Below are positions 16,625 through 25,692 of a DNA stretch of 64,000 nt, piece by piece. The translations under genes and the position numbers were made by a program. The stretch's first letter is position 1; each line of letters starts with the position of its first letter. Source of the stretch: Dyella tabacisoli (GTDB lineage Bacteria; Pseudomonadota; Gammaproteobacteria; Xanthomonadales; Rhodanobacteraceae). The DNA lies in NCBI RefSeq assembly GCF_003350925.1, contig NZ_KZ857176.1:186001-250000 (forward strand), written 5' to 3'. The notes beneath the pieces are model-generated. The model was not told the origin of the DNA, searched no databases, and saw only the letters and a program-made list of their open reading frames with translations.

Positions 16625-18033
16625 ATGTGTCGAGCAGTGTTGGGATCCTCCCAGGACAGCCGCGCATGCAGCCGCTGATCGGTATCCAGTCGAAGACTCA
16701 ATTGCATGCCAAGAGCGGCCGTAGCGGCCTGCGCGAGCGCCAGGCCCAGGCCCGCATGCCCGGCATGCTGGGGTTGTTTGCGCCAAAAGCGCTGACCGAG
16801 ACTGGGCAGGTCGTCGGCATGCAGGTTGGGCGCGGCATTGTCGATGCTGATCGCCTGAGGCTCGGCCCGCAGCCGTACCGTGTCTCCGCTGGCGGCATAA
16901 GCACAGGCGTTGCCTAGCAGGTTGCCGACTACAACTTCGAGCAGGGCCGGGTCGGTATGCACATGGCTTGCATGGTCGATTTGCAGATGTAGCTCGATGC
17001 TGCGCTCGGCAGCCTGGCTGCGATAGCGTTGAGCTTGCCGTTCCAGCCATGGCCCTAACGCAACCGTTTGCGGATGCGGTTGTTCCAGGCCACCTTGCAG
17101 ACGAGTCAGTAATAACAAGGCGGTGACGGTCGCTTCCAGCTCGGCACTGATGTTGCCGACCTCACTGAGGATTTCGGGCAGGCTGCGGCCGCTGGGATAG
17201 CGTGACTCTACTTCGGCCAGGGCACGCAATTCGGCCAGCCGGGTACGCGTTTCGTGGGCCAGGCCGCTGGCGAACTGGCGTTCGCGGGCGAGTCCTTCGT
17301 CCATGCGCGCCAGTACATCGTTGAAGCGGCTGACCAGCGGGTCGAGTTCACGTAACCCGCTGGGAGTCAGGCGTTGGCCAGGGGCATTGGGGCCGATGTG
17401 GCTGATGCGTTCGACCAGGGCCTTCATCGGGCGCAGGCCGCGCCTCACGATCAACGGGACAGCGACCAGGGCGGTGCCCAGCGCCAGTGCCGGACTCAGG
17501 GCAAGAATCCAGTCGATGGCGAACAGGATTTGATCGAAGGGGCGACGATCTTGCGCGAACAGCAGCCGGCAGTCGTGCAGGGCCGGCTGGCTGGTTTGGG
17601 TTTGGTTTTCTTCGCCGCTAGGCGGAGGCTGCACAGTGAGCATCACGGTGCTCAGACGCACATGATGGGCGTGCAGTACCCCGTAACGCGGTTTGGCGCT
17701 GGCGGCCTGCGGCCAGTCCGCCGGCAGTACGGGCAGGGCTGGGCTGCTGCGCAGCGGCGGCACATCGGCGCAGCGCAATTCGTAATAGGCATGGCCTTCG
17801 CCCCCAAGGATGCCGGCCTGCGGTGGTTGGATGCGGCCGTCGCTGAGCGCGTCCTGCTCCAGCTCGATCATCGCCGTGAGCGCCTGCGCCTGGGTCAACA
17901 GGTTTTGCTGGAAGCGCTCATTCATCTCATGGTCGATGCGCCAGTCCATCAGCATCGCGCCGCCGCCCAACACCAACAGGCTGGTGATGACCAACAACAG
18001 GGTGATACGCGACGAAAGGGACGCTGGCCTCAC
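16621..18033 (-). CDS. Sensor histidine kinase, QseC/EnvZ-like class
   Basis: The 470-residue kinase has two membrane segments (about 10-28 and 170-195) around a periplasmic sensor region of about 140 residues. A HAMP-like linker follows, then the dimerisation box with phosphoacceptor His260 (ASGLAHETRTRLAEL), an N box (GNLLGNACAYA) and a GLGLALAQ glycine box. The usual DXGXG box reads IDNAAPNL, a weaker form. The start is GTG overlapping the regulator stop (GTGA). It is expected to phosphorylate the adjacent OmpR-type regulator. The signal is unknown. Confidence 0.88.
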   Translation of the reverse strand: MRPASLSSRITLLLVITSLLVLGGGAMLMDWRIDHEMNERFQQNLLTQAQALTAMIELEQDALSDGRIQPPQAGILGGEGHAYYELRCADVPPLRSSPALPVLPADWPQAASAKPRYGVLHAHHVRLSTVMLTVQPPPSGEENQTQTSQPALHDCRLLFAQDRRPFDQILFAIDWILALSPALALGTALVAVPLIVRRGLRPMKALVERISHIGPNAPGQRLTPSGLRELDPLVSRFNDVLARMDEGLARERQFASGLAHETRTRLAELRALAEVESRYPSGRSLPEILSEVGNISAELEATVTALLLLTRLQGGLEQPHPQTVALGPWLERQAQRYRSQAAERSIELHLQIDHASHVHTDPALLEVVVGNLLGNACAYAASGDTVRLRAEPQAISIDNAAPNLHADDLPSLGQRFWRKQPQHAGHAGLGLALAQAATAALGMQLSLRLDTDQRLHARLSWEDPNTARHI

Positions 18034-18695
18034 GGGATCACGTAACCCGCGCCGCGCCGGGTTTCGATCAAGCCCTGCAGGCCGGCGGCGTCCAGCTTGC
18101 GGCGCAGGCCGAACACCAACACTTCGACGCTGCGGTCGGAAACATCGCTGTCGCTGCCGGCGGTGCGTTCAAGGATTTCCGTGCGGCTGAAGGCACGGCC
18201 GCGATGGCGCAGCAGCAGGCCCAGCACCGAGAATTCGCGCGGGGTCAGCGCCAAGGGGCGCCCGTCCACGCTGGCGTAATGCGAGAGCGGGTCCCAGGCC
18301 AGCGCGCCGTGGTTGAGTACCGCGGGCTGCGTCTGCTGCGGCCGCCGAGCCAGGGCACGCAAGCGAGCAAGCAGCTCGTCGAACGAGAATGGCTTGACCA
18401 TGTAATCGTCGGCGCCTGCGTTCAGGGCCTCGATGCGATCGGTGACCTGATCGCGTGCCGACAGCACCAGTACGCGTGGCCGCTGCCCTCCCGCAGGCAG
18501 GCTGCGCAGCACGCCGACGCCGTCCAGCTTGGGCAGCATCAGGTCCAGCACAACGAGGTCATAGCCATAACTGGCCAGAAAGCCGCGTGCTTCCATCCCG
18601 TCCTGAGCCGTGTCGACGGTAAACCCCGCACCTTGCAGGCCTTGCCGCAAGGTATTGCGCAGGCGTTCGGAGTCTTCCACCAATAGCAGTTTCAT
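18030..18695 (-). CDS. OmpR/PhoB-family response regulator
   Basis: The 221-residue protein begins MKLLLVEDSERLRNTLRQGL. The receiver domain has phosphoacceptor Asp51 (VVLDLMLPKLDG) and the conserved Lys102 (DDYMVKPFSF). The C-terminal winged helix includes LTPREFSVLGLLLRHRG and ends RRGAGYVIP. A further 6 upstream residues are open, but the ATG at 18695 gives the usual receiver start. It heads a three-gene operon with the kinase and a Mug-like glycosylase, all with 4-bp stop-start overlaps. Confidence 0.92.
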   Translation of the reverse strand: MKLLLVEDSERLRNTLRQGLQGAGFTVDTAQDGMEARGFLASYGYDLVVLDLMLPKLDGVGVLRSLPAGGQRPRVLVLSARDQVTDRIEALNAGADDYMVKPFSFDELLARLRALARRPQQTQPAVLNHGALAWDPLSHYASVDGRPLALTPREFSVLGLLLRHRGRAFSRTEILERTAGSDSDVSDRSVEVLVFGLRRKLDAAGLQGLIETRRGAGYVIP

Positions 18696-18797
18696 GATCC
18701 AGCGTTTCTCCACGGCTTAACTAGCACCGTCCCGCTAGCGTAAACCATCCAATTTACCGGGCCAGGCTGAGGCAATGCTTGGGTTCAAAAACTCGCA

Positions 18798-18827
18798 TCG
18801 ACAGTTCAACTATGCAACCGCTATAAA
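18798..18827 (+). promoter_or_regulatory. Candidate sigma-70 promoter of rng
   Basis: TCGACA at 18798-18803 and TATAAA at 18822-18827 are 18 bases apart, and each matches the consensus hexamer at five of six positions. The rng start codon lies 23 bases further on, behind a GGGGAGAG ribosome-binding site. It would drive rng and yhdP. Confidence 0.55.
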
Positions 18828-18850
18828 GATGCCCCGGTGGGGAGAGTCTG

Positions 18851-20383
18851 GTGAGCGAAGAGATCTTGATTAATGTGACGCCGCGCGAGACCCGCGTCGG
18901 CGTGGTGGAGAACGGCATGCTGCAGGAGGTCCACGTTGAGCGGGCGTCCAAGCGCGGCTATGTCGGCAATGTGTACAAGGGACGGGTGCAGCGGGTGATG
19001 CCCGGCATGCAGGCGGTGTTTGTCGAAATAGGCCTGGAGCGGGCGGCGTTTTTGCACGCTTCGGATATTTTGCGACCGCCGTCACAAGCCGTGGAGGGCG
19101 CCGAAACACCGGCCCCGCCGATTCAGGGCAATGGTCATACGGGTAATGGGGGCAATGGGCATGCCGGTAACGGGCATGTGCCGTCGATCAGTGAGCTCGT
19201 TCACGAAGGTCAAGAGATCGTGGTGCAGGTGGTGAAAGACCCGATCGGCACCAAGGGCGCCCGACTTTCCACGCATTTGTCGATTCCTTCGCGCTACCTG
19301 GTGTTGCTGCCACACGCTAAAACCCTGGGCGTTTCCACCCGTATCGAAGACGAGGACGAGCGGCAGCGCCTGAAAGAAGTGCTGGGTTCGCTCATCGGCG
19401 AGGTACCACTGGGCTATATCGTGCGTACCAATGCCGAGGGCCAGTCAGCGGAGTCGCTGGCGTTCGACGTCACCTATCTGGGCAAGGTCTGGCGTGTGGT
19501 GCAGGAGAACATCGCCAAGGCCAAGATCGGCGAGCGGGTTTACGAGGAACTGTCACTGCCGTTGCGTAGTCTGCGTGACATGCTCACCGACGACATTGAG
19601 AAAGTGCGGGTGGATTCGCGCGAGACCTATGAAAAGGTCGCCAAATTCGTGCACAAGTTCATGCCCAGCCTCGACGACCGGATCGAGCATTACGCCGGCG
19701 AGCGGCCGATTTTCGACCTCTACGGTGTCGAGGACGAGATCCAGCGGGCGCTGAAAAAAGAGGTGCCGCTGAAATCAGGCGGTTATCTGATTGTCGATCA
19801 GACCGAGGCGATGACCACCATCGACGTCAATACCGGCGGCTACCTCGGCACGCGCAATCTGGAAGAGACCGTTTACCGCACCAATCTGGAGGCTGCGCAG
19901 TCGGCCGCGCGGCAACTGCGGCTGCGCAATCTGGGCGGCATCATCATCATCGACTTCATCGACATGACTGATGAGGAGCATAAGCGGCAAGTGCTGCGCA
20001 TGCTGGAAAAAGGGCTCGCCAACGATCATGCCAAGACCACGGTATATCCGATGTCGGCGCTGGGTCTGGTCGAGATGACCCGCAAGCGCACCATCGAAAG
20101 CCTGGAGCGCCAGCTATGCGAGCCTTGCCCCGCCTGCAGCGGACGCGGCGCGCTGAAGACCGCCGAGACGGTGACCTACGAGATTTTCCGTGAGATCACT
20201 CGTGCCGTCCGCCAGTTCAACGCGCAGAAATTATTGGTCATGGCCAGCCCGAAAGTGGTCAATCGCATTCTGGAGGAGGAGTCCGCAGCGGTCGCCGAAC
20301 TGGAAGAGTTCATCTCCAAAAGCATACGATTTCAGGCCGAAGAGCATTACTCGCAGGAACAGTTTGATGTCGTACTTTTATGA
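18851..20383 (+). CDS. rng: Ribonuclease G
   Basis: The 510-residue endoribonuclease matures 16S rRNA 5' ends and degrades mRNA. Visible parts are the S1-like RNA-binding region (GYVGNVYKGRVQRVMPGMQA, about 36-55), the DNase I-like catalytic part with metal aspartates in TTIDVNTGGYLG and IIIIDFIDM, and the zinc-link motif CEPCPACSGRG. Inside the S1 domain, residues 93-110 form GNGHX repeats not expected in the family. The start is GTG with a strong GGGGAGAG site. yhdP follows after 6 bp, the same order as in E. coli. Confidence 0.95.
   Translation: MSEEILINVTPRETRVGVVENGMLQEVHVERASKRGYVGNVYKGRVQRVMPGMQAVFVEIGLERAAFLHASDILRPPSQAVEGAETPAPPIQGNGHTGNGGNGHAGNGHVPSISELVHEGQEIVVQVVKDPIGTKGARLSTHLSIPSRYLVLLPHAKTLGVSTRIEDEDERQRLKEVLGSLIGEVPLGYIVRTNAEGQSAESLAFDVTYLGKVWRVVQENIAKAKIGERVYEELSLPLRSLRDMLTDDIEKVRVDSRETYEKVAKFVHKFMPSLDDRIEHYAGERPIFDLYGVEDEIQRALKKEVPLKSGGYLIVDQTEAMTTIDVNTGGYLGTRNLEETVYRTNLEAAQSAARQLRLRNLGGIIIIDFIDMTDEEHKRQVLRMLEKGLANDHAKTTVYPMSALGLVEMTRKRTIESLERQLCEPCPACSGRGALKTAETVTYEIFREITRAVRQFNAQKLLVMASPKVVNRILEEESAAVAELEEFISKSIRFQAEEHYSQEQFDVVLL
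19127..19180 (+). repeat. In-frame 15-bp tandem repeat in rng
   Basis: Three copies of a unit encoding GNGHT, GNGHA and GNGHV, plus one shortened GNG unit, occupy codons 93-110 of ribonuclease G. The units differ at wobble positions, so they are not a fresh duplication. They extend a loop of the S1 domain with glycine, asparagine and histidine. Confidence 0.8.
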
Positions 20384-20389
20384 CGCGCG

Positions 20390-23300
20390 GTGTGGCGCGA
20401 GCTGCCAGTGAACGTGCGCTGGCAGCGATGGCTGCACCGTGCGCTTCGCGCATTGGGCTGGGTGGCGGGTATTTGCGTCATCAGCCTGGCCGTATTGATG
20501 GCACTGACGCAGTTGCTGCTGCCGCTGTTGGCGGATCACCCACAATGGGTCGCGGCACAGCTTAGTAAGCAGTTGCAGCGGCCGGTGACCTTTGCCTCGA
20601 TGGATGGGCGTTGGCAGGGCTCCGGTCCATTGTTTGTGTTGCGCGATGTGACCATTGCTTCAGCCGAGCCTGGTTCGGCCCAGGGCGGCAGCCCGCTGCA
20701 TATCCCCGAGACCGAGCTCAAGCTCGATTTTGGCGGTTGGCTGTTGCCGTCGCGCCATTTGTTGAATCTGTATGTTCGCGGCCTGCAATTGGATCTGGGG
20801 CGTGACGCCGACGGTACCTGGCATGTTAACGGCATCGGTATGGCCGGCGGGTCCGATCGGCAAGAGGTGTCCTTTAGGGGGCTCTCGGTGGGCTTGTGGC
20901 TAAGCGACTTGCGCCTTGATATCACCGACGGCCGGGTCGGCAAGCACTACACCTTGATCGCCGATCAACTGCGCTTGACCCGGCAAAATGGCCGTATTCG
21001 AGTGGGTGCGCTCTTGCGCCGTGAAGGCGCATCGGGATTACTGCATGGCGCCGGCAGTTTTCGTGAGGATGGTGCAGACGGACGTTTATGGCTTGCCGGT
21101 AGCGACGTCGACCTGCATGGTCTGCTGGCCGGTGTCGATTTAGGTGGCTATACGGCCGAAGGCGGCCATGGTTCTGCTGCTAGCTGGCTCGACTGGCGTC
21201 ATGCCAAGGTCGTGCGCAATCTGACCCGTTTCGATCTCAACGACGTGGTGGTGAGCAATCCCAATGGCGGCAAGGCTCAGGTGACGGGTTTGCATGGCCT
21301 GGCTGAAATACGCTTTGTCGACGCCGGCTCTCAGTTTCGCTGGGCAGGGGACGACGGCAGTGCGCTCGTTGCCGCCCTGTCGAAATCAGGAGCCGATCTG
21401 GCGCGCGTCGACGTAGCCGCGAAAAATCTGCAGGTTGCGCCGTTGCTGCCGTGGTTGGCGTTAAAGCCCAATTTATCGCTACCGTTGGCGCAGTGGCTGG
21501 GTGGCGGCAAGCCGCACGGCAATTTGCCTCATGCCGCGTTGCGTTGGAGCCAGGCGAGCGGATTGGAGTACCTCGATGTGGGTTTCGATGACATCGGCAT
21601 CGATGCCGCCGGCAAGTTGCCCGGTGTGAATAGCCTGCATGGTGAATTGCGCGGCGATGCCGAGGCGTTTGCGCTTGAGCTGCCGCAGCAGGCCGCTACG
21701 TTGAATTTCCCGCATACCTTCCGCAAACCCTTTGTCTTGTCCCAATTGGCAAGCCATGCCGCCTTTTGGCACGGGGACGACGCCTGGCATATCGGCTTGG
21801 ACGCACTTGATTTCATGGGTGTCGGCTATAGCGGCCAGGTGCGCGGCGAGGTGGCGTTGCCTGATGCGGGCGGACGCCCGTTTTTGGACCTGTACGCGGC
21901 ACTGAACCATACCGATGTGCAAGCCGCCAAGCTGTTCTGGCCGATCGATTCGATGTCGCCGGCGTCGATTGAATGGCTGGATCGGGCCTTGGTCAGCGGC
22001 AATATCGATACCGGCGCGATTTTGGTGCGGGGCGATTTACGCGATTGGCCATTTCGCAACAATGAAGGTCGTTTCGAGGCGCGTGCCGAAATCAGCGGTC
22101 TCACGCTCGACTACGGCAAAGACTGGCCGCATGCGGAAGGCGTCAGTGCAGTCGCTAACTTCGTCAACAACGGCATGCTGGTAGAAACCAGTACGGGGCA
22201 GGCGTTGGGTAACAAGCTGGAGCGGGCGGTAGCGCTTATTCCTGATTTCGCCAACACCATCCTCGATCTCAACGTGCAGGGTTCGGGCAGCGGCGCCAGC
22301 CTGATGGAGTTCGTGCGCAAGAGCCCGATCGGCAGTCGTCAGGCCGATGCCCTGTCCAAGTTGAGCCTGGGTGGCAACGGCAGCTTTGATTTTCATCTGG
22401 TGATGCCGCTGAAAGACAGCAAAAACTTCACCCTGGCAGGTACGACACAACTCAAAGACGTCGATCTGAACGCGCCGGAGTGGAACCTCAAACTGGAAAA
22501 GATCAACGGTCAGGCCAGTTTCGATGGCCATGGTTTTCGTGGCGACGCGCTCGATGTCGGTTATCGCGGTCAGCCGTCCAAACTCAATCTGGCCATTGCC
22601 GGCGCCACGGGGCGCCCGGATACGGCGCTGTCCGCCCAGCTCAGTGGTCGCTACAGCGTCAGCGAGCTGATTCAGGGGTATACGCAACTCAATTGGTTGA
22701 ATCAGATGATGTCCGGGCGTAGCGATTTCGTTATCGGCTTTGACATCACCCACCCAGCCGGCAGCAGCGACACCGCACAGACACTAAGCGTCGATTCGAC
22801 GCTGGTCGGCACGGCCATGAATTTTCCCGTGCCGTTGAAGAAGGCCGAATCAAGCACGGTGCCGCTGCACCTGACCCTGGGCTTACCCATCAGCGGTGGC
22901 GATCTGCAGGTCGCGCTAGGGCAGGTGTCACGCGCCCACTTTCGCTTGCCGGCAGGCGAAGGCAAGCCATTGGCGGCAACCATTGTGTTGGGCAATCGCG
23001 CGCCTGACACCTTGCCTGATAAAGGCATGCGTTTTCGCGGCCATGCCGCACGCTTGGATGTAAGTGGCTGGGTGCAGTACATAGCCAGCGGCACCGGCAG
23101 TGAAGGGGCTAGTCTCGAAAGCCTCGATGTCAGTGCCGACAAAGCTGAATTGTTCGGGCATAGTTTTCCCAGCATGCGTATTCAGGCGGTGCCGGAGACG
23201 GATGTGCTTAACGTCGAGGTCGATAGCCAAGCCGTTGCCGGCCGTTTCAATGTGCCTTCGGTCGACCTACGCAAACGTGGCGTTACAGCGCGCTTGCATC

Positions 23301-24340
23301 ACTTGTATTGGCCCAAGGACGTCACGCTTAAAGAGGGTGGGGCGCCGGTGAAGCCAGGTGCCGATGCGACGGTAGATGGTGCTGCGCCGGTCCCGCCGGC
23401 GCATCCGGAAAACACCGGCGTCAATCCTTCCGCATTGCCGCCCTTCCATCTGTGGATAGGTGATTTACGCTTCGGCGAGGCTAGGCTTGGCGAGGCGCGC
23501 CTGGAAACATGGCCGACCGATCACGGCATGCATATCGATCAATTGCGTGCGTTGTCGCCTAGCGTGCAGATCAATGCCGCCGGCGATTGGAACGGCACGC
23601 CCACCGATAGCCGCACGCATCTGCGGATCGATTTCACCGCCGAGAATCTGGGCGAGATGCTTAGCGCCTTCGGCTTCGAAGGCCTGTTCAACGGTGGCAA
23701 AACCCGCGCACAGATCGACTCGACCTGGCCGGGGGCACCTTCGGCGATGGATATGGCCAACATGGACGGCAAGCTCAGCGTCAATGTCACCGATGGCCGC
23801 ATTCCCGAAGTCGCGCCCGGTGTGGGTCGTTTGTTCGGATTGGTCTCGATCGTCGAATTGCCGCGCCGGCTCACGCTGGATTTCGGCGATGTATTTGGCA
23901 AAGGCTTGGCGTTCGATTCGATTGCCGGCGATTTTCAACTCGCTCATGGCAATGCCACCACCCAAAATCTGGAGATTCATGGGCCGGCCGCCGAGATCAG
24001 CATCAAGGGCCGCACTGGGCTGCGCGCGAAAGACTACGACCAGGAAGTGCACGTACTGCCGCACGTCGGCAACAGCCTGCCCATCGTCGGCGCAGTCGTC
24101 GGTGGGCCGATCGGTGCCGCCGCCGGTTTCGTCGTGCAAGGGATCTTGGGCCGTGGCCTGAGTCATGCCGCCGGTGCGCGTTACCGCATCACCGGTACCT
24201 GGGATAAGCCGGTGATGACCTTGATCGAGCGAAGCGGCATGCCGGTTACGCCGGTGGTGCCGCCGATGCAGCCAGGCATTCCGGCCGCATCGGGTAGCAG
24301 CATCGCCGTGCCGGCCACCGCCTCTAGTGTTGGTCGCTAA
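20390..24340 (+). CDS. yhdP: YhdP-family AsmA-like envelope protein
   Basis: The 1316-residue protein has one N-terminal membrane anchor (about residues 20-42) followed by a very long periplasmic region. The LSKQLQRPVTFASMDGRWQG start and the C-terminal SIKGRTGLRAKDYDQEVHV and VGGPIGAAAGFVVQGILG segments fit the YhdP/TIGR02099 family. Members form bridges that carry phospholipid from inner to outer membrane. The order rng-yhdP-tldD is conserved with E. coli. The start is GTG, 6 bp after rng; another GTG at 20408 is possible. Its 3' end overlaps the convergent hydroxylase gene by 17 bp. Confidence 0.9.
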   Translation: MWRELPVNVRWQRWLHRALRALGWVAGICVISLAVLMALTQLLLPLLADHPQWVAAQLSKQLQRPVTFASMDGRWQGSGPLFVLRDVTIASAEPGSAQGGSPLHIPETELKLDFGGWLLPSRHLLNLYVRGLQLDLGRDADGTWHVNGIGMAGGSDRQEVSFRGLSVGLWLSDLRLDITDGRVGKHYTLIADQLRLTRQNGRIRVGALLRREGASGLLHGAGSFREDGADGRLWLAGSDVDLHGLLAGVDLGGYTAEGGHGSAASWLDWRHAKVVRNLTRFDLNDVVVSNPNGGKAQVTGLHGLAEIRFVDAGSQFRWAGDDGSALVAALSKSGADLARVDVAAKNLQVAPLLPWLALKPNLSLPLAQWLGGGKPHGNLPHAALRWSQASGLEYLDVGFDDIGIDAAGKLPGVNSLHGELRGDAEAFALELPQQAATLNFPHTFRKPFVLSQLASHAAFWHGDDAWHIGLDALDFMGVGYSGQVRGEVALPDAGGRPFLDLYAALNHTDVQAAKLFWPIDSMSPASIEWLDRALVSGNIDTGAILVRGDLRDWPFRNNEGRFEARAEISGLTLDYGKDWPHAEGVSAVANFVNNGMLVETSTGQALGNKLERAVALIPDFANTILDLNVQGSGSGASLMEFVRKSPIGSRQADALSKLSLGGNGSFDFHLVMPLKDSKNFTLAGTTQLKDVDLNAPEWNLKLEKINGQASFDGHGFRGDALDVGYRGQPSKLNLAIAGATGRPDTALSAQLSGRYSVSELIQGYTQLNWLNQMMSGRSDFVIGFDITHPAGSSDTAQTLSVDSTLVGTAMNFPVPLKKAESSTVPLHLTLGLPISGGDLQVALGQVSRAHFRLPAGEGKPLAATIVLGNRAPDTLPDKGMRFRGHAARLDVSGWVQYIASGTGSEGASLESLDVSADKAELFGHSFPSMRIQAVPETDVLNVEVDSQAVAGRFNVPSVDLRKRGVTARLHHLYWPKDVTLKEGGAPVKPGADATVDGAAPVPPAHPENTGVNPSALPPFHLWIGDLRFGEARLGEARLETWPTDHGMHIDQLRALSPSVQINAAGDWNGTPTDSRTHLRIDFTAENLGEMLSAFGFEGLFNGGKTRAQIDSTWPGAPSAMDMANMDGKLSVNVTDGRIPEVAPGVGRLFGLVSIVELPRRLTLDFGDVFGKGLAFDSIAGDFQLAHGNATTQNLEIHGPAAEISIKGRTGLRAKDYDQEVHVLPHVGNSLPIVGAVVGGPIGAAAGFVVQGILGRGLSHAAGARYRITGTWDKPVMTLIERSGMPVTPVVPPMQPGIPAASGSSIAVPATASSVGR

Positions 24341-25541
24341 GAGGTTCGGTCGTGGGCTTGGTACTGCCGCGAAACGGAAATAGTTGCTGCCGGATGAAGC
24401 CATCGGGCATGTAGTCGCCGACCACCCCATATTTCTCGGGGAATTTGTTTTTCGACTTCACTGCGGTGCCGAACAGATAATCGATAAAGGCATAGTGCGC
24501 GGCGTAATTCTTGTCGATGGCCTCGTCGTCGGAGGCATGGTGCCAGTGGTGGAAGTTTGGCGTCACCAGCACGTACTTCAACGGTCCCCACGGCAGATGC
24601 ACATTGGCGTGGTTAAACACCGCCTGGAAGCCGACCACGATGATGTAGGCATTCATCACCGCTTCGCTGAAACCGAGGATATACAGCGGTGCAAGCACAC
24701 AGACGCGGGTCGCGATGAGTTCCAGCATGTGCTGGCGCGAACCGGCCAGCCAGTCCATCGTCTTCACGCTGTGATGCACCGAATGGAAGCGCCACAGAAA
24801 CGGCACCTCGTGGTACGCGCGATGTGTCCAATATTGCGCCATGTCCGCAACCAGGACGCACAGCAGCAATTGCGGCACGAAATAAATGTGCTGCACAAAC
24901 TGCTGGAAGTCACTGCGCACCAGCCAGCCGAACATATGGTGCAGTAGAAAATTCACTACCAGCAGCGCCAGGCCGACGATGAAATGATTCACCGCAAAAT
25001 GCTTCAGGTCGGTTTGCCATTCTTTGCGGAAAACCGCTTGCCCTTTGTATAGCGGGAAAAGCTTTTCGATCACCACGAACATCAAGGTCGAGCCGAGCAA
25101 ATCGAGAATGAACCAGTCCAGCCCGATATACGGCGTGCTATCGGGGAAATTACCTACCGGTACGCGCGACCCGCCCAACGCGGTGGCGGCCATCACCAGG
25201 CCGAATGCGATGACATTGAGATTGCGCATGCGGCCAAGAATCAAATTGCCCAGCGACATGCCGCCGGCCAGCAACAGCGCAACCAGCAATAACTGACGCA
25301 ACACGCCGACGTCATATCGGTGACGCAGGTCTGGCGTGGTCAGATATTGCGGAAAATGAAAGGCTAGTACGCCCAGCAGGCACAAAAAGCCCAGCGATAG
25401 CGCCAGCACGCTGCTGATCTTGCCCAATCCGGGCTTGAGCTCGCCGTCGCGATGCAGCAGTTCGTTGGTTTCCTCGATCGGGGCCTTGATCGTGCGGTCG
25501 ATGACCTTGCGGGCCAGTTCGCGCTTGGAAAAGTCGTTCAT
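24324..25541 (-). CDS. Membrane fatty acid hydroxylase / sterol desaturase family protein
   Basis: The 405-residue protein has about six to seven membrane segments and the histidine clusters of the di-iron membrane hydroxylase family: WTHRAYHEVPFLWRFHSVHH (about residues 242-261) and NFHHWHHA (about 325-332). Members add hydroxyl groups to or desaturate lipids, sterols or carotenoids. The lipid acted upon is unknown. It interrupts the usual yhdP-tldD order and runs in the opposite direction, overlapping the yhdP 3' end, which points to later insertion. The first 45 residues are hydrophilic and cytosolic. Confidence 0.82.
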   Translation of the reverse strand: MNDFSKRELARKVIDRTIKAPIEETNELLHRDGELKPGLGKISSVLALSLGFLCLLGVLAFHFPQYLTTPDLRHRYDVGVLRQLLLVALLLAGGMSLGNLILGRMRNLNVIAFGLVMAATALGGSRVPVGNFPDSTPYIGLDWFILDLLGSTLMFVVIEKLFPLYKGQAVFRKEWQTDLKHFAVNHFIVGLALLVVNFLLHHMFGWLVRSDFQQFVQHIYFVPQLLLCVLVADMAQYWTHRAYHEVPFLWRFHSVHHSVKTMDWLAGSRQHMLELIATRVCVLAPLYILGFSEAVMNAYIIVVGFQAVFNHANVHLPWGPLKYVLVTPNFHHWHHASDDEAIDKNYAAHYAFIDYLFGTAVKSKNKFPEKYGVVGDYMPDGFIRQQLFPFRGSTKPTTEPLSDQH

Positions 25542-25692
25542 GGTGGTCCTTCACGGGCTGGTGGCGCATGGTAGCGGTTCGCCGTGAGCACCACAGCAAA
25601 TCCCTACATCCGGCTTGCCAGCCTACGCTTTAAAGCCGCAGGATGCGCCCCCAACTGTGTTAGTCCACACGTATGCTCATGGCGAAGACATC

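Noticed and set aside
23465-24430. 321-codon minus-strand frame inside yhdP
   Set aside because: It mirrors the yhdP frame, has no plausible start site and shows no recognisable domain.
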